Positions 48,701-57,477 of a stretch of DNA of 64,000 nucleotides are shown in pieces. This stretch comes from Chloroflexota bacterium. Its GTDB lineage: Bacteria > Chloroflexota > Dehalococcoidia > Lucifugimonadales > Australimonadaceae. The number at the start of each line of letters is the position of its first letter. Position 1 is the stretch's first letter. The notes under the pieces are model-generated. The model did no database searches. It had not been told where the DNA came from and saw only the letters and a program-made list of their open reading frames with translations. The position numbers were made by a program, and so were the translations under genes. Location: assembly GCA_027618515.1 (NCBI GenBank), contig JAQCEV010000003.1:1-64000 (forward strand). The letters run 5' to 3'.

Positions 48701-50085
48701 ATGTCGATCACGTCGTCGAAGCGTTCGCGGGGGAGCGCGTTGTACGGGTACGCGCTCGTGACCAACTCAAACAGATCGTCCTCCAGCCAATCCTCGGTGA
48801 CGGCGCTCGCGATTATCTGTTGCGCCAGAACGTCCAACGGCCATGGGGGAATCGTCAGCGCGTCGAGCTTGCCTTGGTTGATGGCGCGCAACAGCGCGAC
48901 CGTTTCCACCATCTCGTCGCGGGTCAGCGGGTAAAAGCGTCCTTTGGGAATGCCGCCAAGCCAGTGACCCGAACGGCCCACGCGTTGCAGCGCCACTCCG
49001 ATATTGCGTGGCGAGCCAATCAGGCAGACCAGCTCAACGTCGCCAACGTCGATGCCCAACTCCAGCGATGCCGTCGCCACGCACACCTTGATCGAGCCTG
49101 CCTTCAGACGTTGCTCCGCGTCAAATCGGATCTCTTTTGACAGCGACCCGTGGTGCGCAACCACGTTCTCCTCGCCTAATCGCTCAGCGAGCAGGTGCGA
49201 GACGCGTTCTACCAGGCGTCGTGTGTTCACGAACAGCAACGTCGTCCGGTGCTGCTTGATCAGCTCTGCCATCTCGTCCAGCGTCTGCGCCCACTGCTCA
49301 TGCGTCGCGATGGGCCCCATCTCGAAGTTCTTGGGCAGCTCGATTGCCAGGTCCATCGCCCTCCGATGACCCGTATCCACGATGGTGACAGGCGGGAACG
49401 TGCTGGCCTCCTCTCCCTCCGAGCGAGAGGACCCTGACAAGAAGCGCGCGATCTCCTCGATGGGCTTCTGCGTCGCCGATAGCCCGATGCGCGTGACCGG
49501 TTGTTCCGCCAACCGACACAGGCGCTCGATCGTCAGCGACACGTGCGAGCCTCGTTTGTTGGGCGCCAGCGCGTGCAGTTCGTCCATGATCAGCGTGCGA
49601 ACCGACGCCAAAGGCACACGTCCACGCTCCGACGTCAGCAGGATGAACAGCGACTCCGGCGTGGTGATCAGCACGTGCGCTGGATGCTTGATCATGCGCG
49701 CGCGTTCTGCAGGAGGCGTATCGCCCGTCCGCACCGCCACTCGGATCTCCGGCAGCGGCGTGCCCGCCTCTTCGGCGAGCGCCCTGATCTCCGCCAACGG
49801 CTCGATCAGGTTGCGTTGGATATCGTTCGCTAGCGCCTTCAACGGCGACACGTACACCACCTGCGTACCGTCGGCCAGCCCCTCCGGCGACAACGCCTGC
49901 TCCACGAGACCGTTCAGCGCCGTCAAGAACGCCGCCAACGTCTTACCAGACCCCGTCGGCGCCGCGATCAACGTGTGCTGCCCCGATGCTATCGCCGGCC
50001 AACCCTGGGCCTGCGCCTCCGTCGGCGCCCCAAAGCGCCGCTCGAACCACGTCCGAACCAGAGGATGCAGATGTTCAGTAGCCAC
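45781..50085 (-). CDS. lhr: Lhr-like large ATP-dependent helicase
   Basis: LIAAPTGSGKTLAAFL, MDELHALAPNKRGSHVSLTIERL, VGRSGHWLGG; 1434 aa. Confidence 0.92.
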   Translation of the reverse strand: MATEHLHPLVRTWFERRFGAPTEAQAQGWPAIASGQHTLIAAPTGSGKTLAAFLTALNGLVEQALSPEGLADGTQVVYVSPLKALANDIQRNLIEPLAEIRALAEEAGTPLPEIRVAVRTGDTPPAERARMIKHPAHVLITTPESLFILLTSERGRVPLASVRTLIMDELHALAPNKRGSHVSLTIERLCRLAEQPVTRIGLSATQKPIEEIARFLSGSSRSEGEEASTFPPVTIVDTGHRRAMDLAIELPKNFEMGPIATHEQWAQTLDEMAELIKQHRTTLLFVNTRRLVERVSHLLAERLGEENVVAHHGSLSKEIRFDAEQRLKAGSIKVCVATASLELGIDVGDVELVCLIGSPRNIGVALQRVGRSGHWLGGIPKGRFYPLTRDEMVETVALLRAINQGKLDALTIPPWPLDVLAQQIIASAVTEDWLEDDLFELVTSAYPYNALPRERFDDVIDMLSEGVATRWGRSTAYLHRDGVNHKVKARRGARIASVTSGGAIPDTADYRVISEPDGGMVGTVNEDFAIESNAGDVFLLGNTPWKIRRVEAGAVRVESAHGMAPTIPFWLGEAPGRTNELSAEVSAVRQAIDERLSVPDTAVAWVMEQGASQEVAEQTVEYMAEGKRVLGIVPTGDRLVAERFFDDAGGMQLVIHSPLGARINRAWGLALRKRFCVGFNFELQAAATDDGINISLSPQHSFPVEEVFRYVKTPTAKETLLQALLQGPIFPIRWRWTASRSLALLRQVGGRRVPTAIQRMRSDDLLAAVFPDAAACQDNMPAGANIVPPDHPLVFETIRDCLTEALDFEGMLGVIGRIERGEIELYGKETMQPSVFSHQLLNAMPYAFLDDAPLEERRSRAVTLRRALPEDERDLGTLDPEAIMTEEAYAWPPVRDADELHDALLSLNVLTDRDVAKHDDGDVWQSWYDALAGDNRVETLAIGGRSFWVAAERAALVKAAHLLPTGEAPGEDDDPEVAQLPAVTEVLRGRVESSGPFSIAEMADSLAIDTSLVHQGLLALEREGLVLRGKFRPNAVDDEYCDRRILARINRATVGKLRKAVEPVPAASLIRFLLEWQHATPGSRLSGDAGMIEVVEQLQGFEAAAAGWESALLPYRLSDYKTSTLDALCFGGELAWGRFARRNGVEQPGSGLSRNGPVSIALREDVEWLLDAPNDEMALRGAPADVRDYLASHGASFMPDIVMGTGRMPSEVEDAVWVLVAAGMLTADGFGALRGLVSGLTKKVQRRSRFTRRGRIGATTGRTGSRWSLLTQPSGAPVSEAPAKVGLRVSAPSEWDRQVGDGDTVLEARAAQLLRRYGIVTRELVAREPMAPPWNLLARAYRRAEARGEVRGGRFVAGLIGEQFALQEAVDAMRAVHRRELTGEVIRISACDPLNLVGIITPGARVPAVLGNEVLYRDGVPILRDATEDATASA

Positions 50086-50192
50086 GGATTCACCATACCA
50101 GGGTCGTCTATGGGCGTTTGGCAGTGGCCTTGGGCCATGCTTCTCTATTCAGATAGACTCACGGACGACGTAATCTCGTGGTAGGCAGGCGT

Positions 50193-51224
50193 ATGGGGTA
50201 CTTTCAGCGCACGATAGAAGAGCACGAATCAGCTTTGAATCTTCTCGATTCGAGACGGCACATCGCAATCGAAAACTTGCGAAATCGGCTCCTGGCTGCT
50301 GGTGCCGGTACTTTGGCGCTGTCCTTTGTTGCGCTGCAGATTCCTGGAGCAGTAGGCGTCAGCGGGCAAGTTGGCGACATATGGACACCAATTGTCATTG
50401 TTCTTGCGTTGGGATTAATGACGTTCTTGGTCGACATCTTGGTGCCCACATTCAGCTTCCCATTCAGGGACCCTCTGAATTCGGGGCATGCCGAAGGCTT
50501 GCGAAGAATTGGTATCATCGCTGATTTCGTGAAGTTCGTGCTGGTAATGGCGATGGCCATGTTTTCTGCCTTTGCGTATCTCAAACTGATCTCGTTTGGG
50601 ATTGCAGTGCTGGGGGTGATTCAGGGCGCATCGCAAGAAGATCAACAAGCAATAGGTGGTTTGATGACTGGAAACATGTTTGGCTGGAGTGATCGACCCG
50701 AATTTTTGCTTTGGGCGGTGGCAGTTCTCGCCGGTTTTTGGGCAGGATGGATACCCCTTCACTTCGCACCAATGCCTAACGAGGAGACGGAGCAGCGGCT
50801 CCTCGTGTCAGATGATCTGAAAAGGCGTTCGTTGGAGAGTGTTTACTCTGAGTCAGGAGCACAAGTGCAAAGCAACAACAGAACATTGCATAGCTACCTT
50901 GGCTTCTATGTGATCGCTGTAGCTGCGTTCCTTGGGCTTGCTGCCGGCGAGACCTCGCCATCAGGCACCGAAATCGCCCTGGCAGTATTGTCGCTGTGGG
51001 GCGTTGTCTTGACGGTCTCGTTATCGATTTACACTCACCGGGCGCTGCACCGACAACGCAGGTTGACTCGAATGCTGTTTACAGACGAAGAGATTGAAGC
51101 TGCGGGGATGGCCCGCGACGCTCGTGCAACCTGGGGCCGTCGATTCACAGACTACCGAATGGATATTCTTTTTGGCGGGCTATTTTATCTATCTGCGGTC
51201 TGGTTCGTCGCATTGAGCTTGTAG
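50193..51224 (+). CDS. Multi-TM protein of unknown function in AT-richer segment
   Basis: Several TM stretches; codon usage and base composition differ visibly from neighbours. Confidence 0.6.
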   Translation: MGYFQRTIEEHESALNLLDSRRHIAIENLRNRLLAAGAGTLALSFVALQIPGAVGVSGQVGDIWTPIVIVLALGLMTFLVDILVPTFSFPFRDPLNSGHAEGLRRIGIIADFVKFVLVMAMAMFSAFAYLKLISFGIAVLGVIQGASQEDQQAIGGLMTGNMFGWSDRPEFLLWAVAVLAGFWAGWIPLHFAPMPNEETEQRLLVSDDLKRRSLESVYSESGAQVQSNNRTLHSYLGFYVIAVAAFLGLAAGETSPSGTEIALAVLSLWGVVLTVSLSIYTHRALHRQRRLTRMLFTDEEIEAAGMARDARATWGRRFTDYRMDILFGGLFYLSAVWFVALSL

Positions 51225-51237
51225 CGTCCATGTCCAC

Positions 51238-51462
51238 GTGCCCCGCACGTGGCAGGCGCACGAGCACGATGGCGTAACCCACGTCGTCGCTCAGGCTGAG
51301 TTCACCATGAAGTTCGGCCCCATCGGTGCGTTGATGTCGCCGATGGTCTCCCGCAAGCTCGGTAAAACCCTCGGTGAGTCGCTCCTCGGTCTCAAGCACT
51401 TTGTCGAGACCGGCGAAGAAATCGGCACCTCGCTTCCAGCCGCCGCGAAGACAGGCGCCTAG
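51238..51462 (+). pseudogene. C-terminal remnant of an SRPBCC/polyketide-cyclase-like protein
   Basis: HDGVTHVVAQAEFTMKFGPIGALMSPMVSRKLGKTLGESLLGLKHFVETGEE; N-terminal half absent. Confidence 0.6.
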
Positions 51463-52349
51463 CTCCCCTGCACCTCAACGCCCGACTGCGCCTCGAACAT
51501 CTTGACGGCCTCGATAGGGTCTCCTGCGCCGAACCCCGCGTCGATGCCGCGCTTCCAGAAGTCCTCAGCGGCCGCGCGCAACGGTAGGTCCAGCCCCACC
51601 TGTTCGCTCAGCCAGCGCATGTGGCCTTGGCTCGTGTGGTGACCTGACAGGTGTGACGTTTGGCTCGCGAAATCGCGCGCCAGCAGCTTCGGCCCGATGC
51701 GCCCCAACTGACGACTGTTCGCCGACGCCGATTGCAGGACCTCCAGCAGCACCGTCATGTCCAGCTTCAGCGCAGCGGCCAGCGCGAAGGTCTCCATGAT
51801 GATGATCTGATTCACGTCACCGATCATGTTGTTCATCAGTTTGGTGATGTTGCCGCTACCGACCGGCCCCATCAGGTGCGCACCTACGCTGACCGGCTCC
51901 AGCAAAGGCTTGATCTTCTCGAACGCCTCCGCGTCGCCGCCCACCATGATCGTCAGTTGGCCATCCCACGCGACTTTGCCAGTCCCCGACACCGGCGCGT
52001 CCAGGTACGTCACGCCATGCTCAGCGCACGTCGCCGCGAAACGTTTCGCCGACTCCGGGTGGATCGTGCTGTGGTCGACCACGATCGTCCCCGGTCGCGC
52101 CGTCGACAGCACGCCGTCGTCGCCCGTCAGCACCTGCTCGATGACCTCTTCCCCCTGCAAGCACAACGCCACCACATCCGCCTCAGCTGACGCCTGTGCT
52201 GGAGTCCCGCCAGCCTTGGCACCCATGCCAACCAGTTCCTGGACCTTCTCTTGGCTGCGGTTCACGACCGTCAGATCGGTGCCGCCCTTCGCGTGATTGA
52301 TGGCCATGGGCTTGCCCATGAGTCCTAGTCCGATGAATGTCAGCTTCAC
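51459..52349 (-). CDS. 3-hydroxyisobutyrate dehydrogenase-like beta-hydroxyacid dehydrogenase
   Basis: FIGLGLMGKPMAINHAKGG; YLDAPVSGTGKVAWDGQLTIMVGG. Confidence 0.88.
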   Translation of the reverse strand: MKLTFIGLGLMGKPMAINHAKGGTDLTVVNRSQEKVQELVGMGAKAGGTPAQASAEADVVALCLQGEEVIEQVLTGDDGVLSTARPGTIVVDHSTIHPESAKRFAATCAEHGVTYLDAPVSGTGKVAWDGQLTIMVGGDAEAFEKIKPLLEPVSVGAHLMGPVGSGNITKLMNNMIGDVNQIIIMETFALAAALKLDMTVLLEVLQSASANSRQLGRIGPKLLARDFASQTSHLSGHHTSQGHMRWLSEQVGLDLPLRAAAEDFWKRGIDAGFGAGDPIEAVKMFEAQSGVEVQGS

Positions 52350-52597
52350 GTTTGGTCTCCTCGTCGTTGTGCCCGCCCAGCGGTATGGCGGATATTACGC
52401 TAATGACGGCGCCCGGTACGGAACGGGCCTCCCGTGAATGTGCCCACCCCTCCCCCAAGCACTGACACCAGCCCCTATCGCCATCGCTCCCCCATCCTCT
52501 ATCGTGTTCCCCGGACGACGTACGTCACCCACGTACCAGCGCCCCGACGAGACAAACGTACCTACTCGGGGCGTTCCTCGTTAACAGGTCCGATCAC

Positions 52598-52645
52598 CCA
52601 GAGGCAAATGCAACAAAATGTTACAAAATGCAACGCATCAAGACG
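52598..52645. repeat. 48-bp phased repeat, copy 1
   Basis: CCAGAGGCAAATGCAACAAAATGTTACAAAATGCAACGCATCAAGACG. Confidence 0.75.
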
Positions 52646-52665
52646 CGCGGCTCGCACGTTCAGAT

Positions 52666-52686
52666 GTCCCCCTTACGAAGGGGGAC
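52666..52686. other. Perfect 9-bp hairpin between the two 48-bp repeats
   Basis: GTCCCCCTT-ACG-AAGGGGGAC. Confidence 0.7.
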
Positions 52687-52726
52687 TACAGGCGGGTTCC
52701 CAGTGCTCGCTCCAGCACATCAGAAG

Positions 52727-52774
52727 CCAGAGGCAAATGAGACAAAATGAGACGTTTTGAGACACATCAAGACG
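52727..52774. repeat. 48-bp phased repeat, copy 2
   Basis: CCAGAGGCAAATGAGACAAAATGAGACGTTTTGAGACACATCAAGACG. Confidence 0.75.
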
Positions 52775-52792
52775 TACGAAGCAGTCCTCCCC

Positions 52793-52879
52793 GCCGTCCA
52801 GAACGCCAAGGCCTGGGCTCATTCCAGGTCTACCGACCCACACGTTGGGGTAGGCAAGTGGGTCAAGGGCCTTGCCCTT
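52793..52879. repeat. Dispersed intergenic repeat, copy 2 (partner at 43281-43367)
   Basis: acgccaaggcctgggctcattccaggtctaccgacccacacgttggggtaggcaagtgggtcaagggccttgccctt. Confidence 0.65.
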
Positions 52880-52887
52880 GTCCTGGC

Positions 52888-52959
52888 GGCGAAGCCAAGA
52901 GATTCGAGGGCGAGCCCCGACTTGCTTCACGACCGAACCCACCAACGAGCCCGGGGCCT
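52888..52959. repeat. AKR-upstream repeat copy A
   Basis: ggcgaagccaagagattcgagggcgagccccgacttgct...acgagcccggggc, ends about 55 nt before the AKR ATG. Confidence 0.75.
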
Positions 52960-53014
52960 CACCCTTGTATCATGCGGCCACACCAATCTTGAATCTCGCC
53001 TACCGGAGCAACGC

Positions 53015-54022
53015 ATGCAGTATCGAAAGCTTGGGTCGTCTGACCTCAACGTGTCGGTCATCGGCCTCGGAACCAACAACTTCGGCAACCCTGATCGCGT
53101 CGATGCCCCTCGTCGTTTTGGGATCTCAGACCACGCGGAAAGCGCTGCGGTGCTGAACAAGTGCCTGGACGTAGGCATCAACTTTATCGACACCGCCGAT
53201 AGCTACGGGGACGGCCGCAGTGAGATCCACATCGGGGAGGCGATCAAGGCGCGCCGCAAGGAAGCGATCCTGGCCACCAAGGTCAACATCGCCGGACTCG
53301 ACGGCGAGTCGATACGCGACCGCATCAATCGCAAGATCGACGCAAGCCTGGCTGCCCTGCAGACCGACTACATTGACCTCTACCAACTCCACTTCCCCAG
53401 CAACGACGTTCCCCAAGAAGAGATCCTTGGGCCGATGAATGACCTCGTCACGGCGGGCAAGGTTCGCTACATCGGCGAGTGCAACTACGCAGGCTGGCGC
53501 CACGCCCAAGCGGACGCGGTTGCGGAGAACAACGGCTGGGCACGCATGGTGTCCTCCCAGAACTACTACAACGTCTTCCGACGTCAGGTGGAACTCGAAT
53601 TGCTGCCCTTCTGTAGCGCGCAGAACGTGGGATTCCTCCCGTACTTCCCGCTAGCGGGCGGCTGGCTCACCGGCAAGTACAAGCCAACGGACGTTCCCTC
53701 CACGGACTCTCGACGCATGGTCACGCAACTCCAGGGTGACGCCGCCGCGCGCGTGACGCTAAACAAACTCGACGCCTACGCCACCGAGCGAGGCCACACG
53801 ATCCTTGAGTTGGCGTTCTCGTGGCTCCTGGCTCACCCCGCCGTAACCTCCGTCATCGCAGGTGCCATGACGCCCGAGCAGGTCGAGGCCAACTCCAAGT
53901 CTGGAGACTGGATGATCACCGACGACGAGCGCGACGAGATCGACGCCATAGTCGCTTGGGATGGCACGTCCGAAGAGATCGAAGGCTACGGCCCCGGCTC
54001 ACCCGCCGTGCGTCGTCGCTAA
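53015..54022 (+). CDS. Aldo/keto reductase (tandem copy 1)
   Basis: MQYRKLGSSDLNVSVIGLGTNNFG, FIDTADSYGDGRSEIHIGEAIK, GECNYAGWRHAQADAV; start trimmed from ORF-track 52757. Confidence 0.92.
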   Translation: MQYRKLGSSDLNVSVIGLGTNNFGNPDRVDAPRRFGISDHAESAAVLNKCLDVGINFIDTADSYGDGRSEIHIGEAIKARRKEAILATKVNIAGLDGESIRDRINRKIDASLAALQTDYIDLYQLHFPSNDVPQEEILGPMNDLVTAGKVRYIGECNYAGWRHAQADAVAENNGWARMVSSQNYYNVFRRQVELELLPFCSAQNVGFLPYFPLAGGWLTGKYKPTDVPSTDSRRMVTQLQGDAAARVTLNKLDAYATERGHTILELAFSWLLAHPAVTSVIAGAMTPEQVEANSKSGDWMITDDERDEIDAIVAWDGTSEEIEGYGPGSPAVRRR

Positions 54023-54057
54023 GCGCCCCGGAGCTCCCAGCGACCTTCAGTCCTAGC

Positions 54058-54130
54058 GGCGAAGCCAAGAGTTCCGAGGGCGAGCCCCGACTTGCTACTC
54101 GATTTGCCTCCCGACGAGCCCGGGGGCGCG
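54058..54130. repeat. AKR-upstream repeat copy B
   Basis: ggcgaagccaagagttccgagggcgagccccgacttgct...acgagcccgggggc, ends about 53 nt before the AKR ATG. Confidence 0.75.
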
Positions 54131-54183
54131 TCAGCGCGTTATCATGCCGCCACATACATAACGTTGTCCCACCGGAGTAGCGC

Positions 54184-55167
54184 ATGCAGTATCGAAAGCT
54201 AGGGTCGTCTGACCTCAACGTGTCGGTCATCGGCCTCGGAACAAACAATTTCGGCAACCCCCAACGGATCACGGATCCCGCAGAGAGCGCCAAGGTCATC
54301 AACAAGTGCCTGGACGTAGGCATCAACTTCATCGACACCGCTGACATGTACGGCGGTGGCCAGAGTGAGGTCCACATCGGCGAGGCGCTCAAGGCCCGCC
54401 GCAAAGAGGCCATCCTCGCCACCAAGTTCAACATCGCGAAACTGGAGGGCGAGTCGGTCAAGGCCCGCATTCACCGCAAGATCGACGAGAGCCTGGCCGC
54501 GCTCCAGACCGACTACATCGACCTCTACCAGATCCACTTCCCAGGCAACGACGTGCCTCAGGAAGAGATCCTTGGCCTCATGAACGACCTCGTCACGGCG
54601 GGCAAGGTTCGCTACATCGGCGAGTGCAACTACTCGGGCTGGCGCCACGCCCACGCAGACGCGGTGTCTGCGAAGCTCGGGTTGGCCCACATGGTGTCCT
54701 CCCAGAACTACTACAACCTGTTCCGCCGTCAGGTGGAGCTTGAGCTCCTGCCCTTCTGCACCGCGCAGAACGTCGGTTTCCTCCCGTACTTCCCCTTGGC
54801 GGGCGGCTGGCTCACCGGCAAGTACAAGTCCACCGACACGCCCGGCGAAGGCGCTCGACGCATGGTGGGCCAGCTCCAGGGCGACGATGCCGCGCGCCAG
54901 ACGCTCGACAAGCTTGACGCCTACGCCGCTGAGAAGGGCCACACGATCCTTGAGTTAGCGTTCTCGTGGCTCCTGGCGCACCCCGCCGTAAGCTCCGTCA
55001 TCGCGGGCGCCATGACCATCGAACAAGTCGAGGCCAATGCCACCGCTGGCGACTGGCTCATGACCGATGAGGAACGTGACGAGATCGACGCCATCGCGGG
55101 CTGGGACGGTACTGCCGAGGAGATCGAGGGCTTCGGCCCCGGTTCCGCTCCGGTCCGCCGCCGCTAG
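54184..55167 (+). CDS. Aldo/keto reductase (tandem copy 2)
   Basis: MQYRKLGSSDLNVSVIGLGTNNFG, FIDTADMYGGGQSEVHIGEALK, GECNYSGWRHAHADAV. Confidence 0.93.
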   Translation: MQYRKLGSSDLNVSVIGLGTNNFGNPQRITDPAESAKVINKCLDVGINFIDTADMYGGGQSEVHIGEALKARRKEAILATKFNIAKLEGESVKARIHRKIDESLAALQTDYIDLYQIHFPGNDVPQEEILGLMNDLVTAGKVRYIGECNYSGWRHAHADAVSAKLGLAHMVSSQNYYNLFRRQVELELLPFCTAQNVGFLPYFPLAGGWLTGKYKSTDTPGEGARRMVGQLQGDDAARQTLDKLDAYAAEKGHTILELAFSWLLAHPAVSSVIAGAMTIEQVEANATAGDWLMTDEERDEIDAIAGWDGTAEEIEGFGPGSAPVRRR

Positions 55168-55193
55168 GCAGCACCGGATCGCAAGAGAAACGA

Positions 55194-55221
55194 GAAGGGG
55201 CGACCAGATGGTCGCCCCTTC
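55194..55221. terminator. Bidirectional terminator-like hairpin
   Basis: GAAGGGGCGACCA-GA-TGGTCGCCCCTTC between convergent genes. Confidence 0.8.
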
Positions 55222-55252
55222 GTTCGTCTAGCACCTATCGGCAGGACAACGC

Positions 55253-56248
55253 CTAACTCAACTCCAGCCTGATTGGCTTGATTGCGATCTCTTCGTAGAG
55301 ATTACCGGTACCAGCCGCGTCGAGACTCGGGAAGACGTAGCGCGTTGGAAAAGCCTCCTGGTACTCGAACGCTCTGCCCGCAGCGCCATCCTTCAAGATC
55401 TCCTTCACCGTGACCGTCCGCTTCCACGGTTCGCCCGTGCTCTTCGCCTCACCGCGCCCCGCTGGCACCTGCAACGAAGACGCGTTCAATGTAGCGTTCA
55501 GCCACTCTGCCATCGCTTTGCGAGCCCCTGTCGCCTCGAACTTCACGCCCTCGCACCGAGCAACGATTTCTTCAATGGCCACGCCAGGCAGCTCTTTCAA
55601 CGGGCTGTACTGCGTCGGGAAGCACTCCAAGAAGTTGTACCGGCGCGCGTCCTCCCCAGTTTCACTGAGGAGCGAAACGCTGATGCTCTTCCGGATGTTC
55701 TTGCCCTGCGAGGCGTCCAGCCACCACTGGTACAACTCCGTGCTGTTCTTCCCCACGCGCGAGCTGATGGTGATGCTTCCGTAGTGCGCATCGCCGGGGC
55801 CGTAGACGCGGTACTCGTCGTTGCCGCCTTGCAACTCCCGGCTATCGATCAACAGGTCCTCAATCGCTATTCCCTGGATACTGCGGAGAGGCAGATCCCC
55901 AAGTTCTACCCTGAACTTGCCCGCGCCGTTCTCCAATATCTCGTAGGCCCCTTCGTTGGTGCCTCTCGTGGCCTTCACCCCGGCGGTGAGAGGCCCGCGC
56001 AAGGTCAACGTGTCCACATATTTGTGGCCAGGCGTGGTCTGGTGCGACGAATCGGTTCCCACCGACCAGTCAGCAATCTCTATGTTCAGCGAGCCCCCAC
56101 TGGTCGTCTCCCACGCTGAGTCGACGTCGCCCCCGCTACCCGCGCCCGTGATCTCGACCGTGAAGCCGGTCACCACGAGCATGTCGTCTGGGGAGTACGT
56201 GCCAGCCCAAACCGCCGCCGAGGGAGCCGTCGCTTGCACCGCGATCAC
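55253..56248 (-). CDS. T4 gp19/phage tail-tube-like domain protein (standalone)
   Basis: YGSITISSRVGKNSTELYQWWLDASQGKNIRKSISVSLLSETGEDARRYNFLECFPTQYSPLKELPGVAIEEIVARCEGVKF. Confidence 0.65.
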   Translation of the reverse strand: MIAVQATAPSAAVWAGTYSPDDMLVVTGFTVEITGAGSGGDVDSAWETTSGGSLNIEIADWSVGTDSSHQTTPGHKYVDTLTLRGPLTAGVKATRGTNEGAYEILENGAGKFRVELGDLPLRSIQGIAIEDLLIDSRELQGGNDEYRVYGPGDAHYGSITISSRVGKNSTELYQWWLDASQGKNIRKSISVSLLSETGEDARRYNFLECFPTQYSPLKELPGVAIEEIVARCEGVKFEATGARKAMAEWLNATLNASSLQVPAGRGEAKSTGEPWKRTVTVKEILKDGAAGRAFEYQEAFPTRYVFPSLDAAGTGNLYEEIAIKPIRLELS

Positions 56249-56427
56249 CGCAAGTTTCCACGCCCGTGGCCCTCACCTGCTATAGAACTACAACGTTGAG
56301 ATGCCCAACGTGTCAGTGTTCGCTTTATTTCCTGGCGCCGATTGTGTACGAATCCCGATTTATGAGGGACAATGCCCGCGTTCGGCCTCGGTCCGCTACC
56401 AGACCCCGAACAGCACGAGGTGATTGA

Positions 56428-57477
56428 GTGGTGCAGGGGGATTTCCAGCCGGGGGAGCCAGAGCAATCTTGGGTGCCCGATAGGCTCAAGCTGGCCCGCG
56501 AATTGCGTGGCCTGACCCGCGCCGAGCTAGCAGTCGCGCTCGACAAGTCAGCCGCCGCCGTTGGCCAGTATGAAGCCGCCGTGATCCAACCCCAGCGACG
56601 TGCCTGGCGTACCCTCGCAACGGCCCTTTCGCTCCCGCCTGCGTTCTTCCGGCTCCCCGATGCGCCTGTGCTGCCCAGTGCCTTCTTCAGGCCCGACCGC
56701 ACCGTGCCGCAGGTCGCCTACCGCCGCTCCGCCGCCATCGCGGGCCTGCTCGGCGAATTGCATCGCCAACTACGACTCGCCGATAGCGACCAAAAGGCCG
56801 ATATACCCCGCGTCCGCCTCTCCGTAGGCACGCCTGCCGAGTTCGAGTTGGTCGCCGAGGGTATCCGTGTCGCGTGGGACCTAGGCAACCAACCCATCGA
56901 CGACCTCACTGCTCTCCTAGAGCAACACCGCATCATCGTCGCGGCCGTCAACGACAAGCCCGCCCCCACCGGCTCGTTCTCCACGTGGATCGGCGATTCG
57001 CCGTGGGTGTTCTCGGCAGCGAGCGCAGCCTCAGCCGCGCAAACCAGATTCGATGTCGCTCACGAGCTTGGCCACCTCGTCATGCATACCTCCCAAGACC
57101 TCGGCACAGCAGACGCGGGGCGCCAGGCGGACAACTTCGCCCTCGCGTTCCTCATGCCGCGCCGCGCCTTCGAGTTCACCTCGCCCCGCGTCACCGATCC
57201 TGCGTTGACTGAGCTGAAGCGAACGTGGGGCGTCCCCATGGCCGCGCTCGTCAAGCGTGGCTACGACCTAGAGTTGATCTCAGAGGCCAGCTACCGCCGC
57301 TCCCACGCCAGATTGAATCGTGCGTCCTATCGGGCCAAAGAGCCCGCCGAGCCTACCCCGGAGCGCCCGCAAACGCTACCCACGCTTGTCGAAGCAGCAC
57401 GCGCGAACGGCACGCTCGACGACGCGCTCGACGCCATCGCATGGCCCAAGTCCCTGCTGCACGAACTCGTTGACTAG
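56428..57477 (+). CDS. XRE-family HTH + ImmA/IrrE metallopeptidase domain protein
   Basis: LKLARELRGLTRAELAVALDKSAAAVGQYE; FDVAHELGHLVMHT (HExxH). Confidence 0.85.
   Translation: MVQGDFQPGEPEQSWVPDRLKLARELRGLTRAELAVALDKSAAAVGQYEAAVIQPQRRAWRTLATALSLPPAFFRLPDAPVLPSAFFRPDRTVPQVAYRRSAAIAGLLGELHRQLRLADSDQKADIPRVRLSVGTPAEFELVAEGIRVAWDLGNQPIDDLTALLEQHRIIVAAVNDKPAPTGSFSTWIGDSPWVFSAASAASAAQTRFDVAHELGHLVMHTSQDLGTADAGRQADNFALAFLMPRRAFEFTSPRVTDPALTELKRTWGVPMAALVKRGYDLELISEASYRRSHARLNRASYRAKEPAEPTPERPQTLPTLVEAARANGTLDDALDAIAWPKSLLHELVD

Noticed and set aside
52434-52992. Short ORFs across the repeat region (e.g. QMQQNVTKCNASR, MRRFETHQDV)
   Set aside because: They translate the 48-bp and dispersed repeats; no conserved protein signature, better treated as non-coding repeats.
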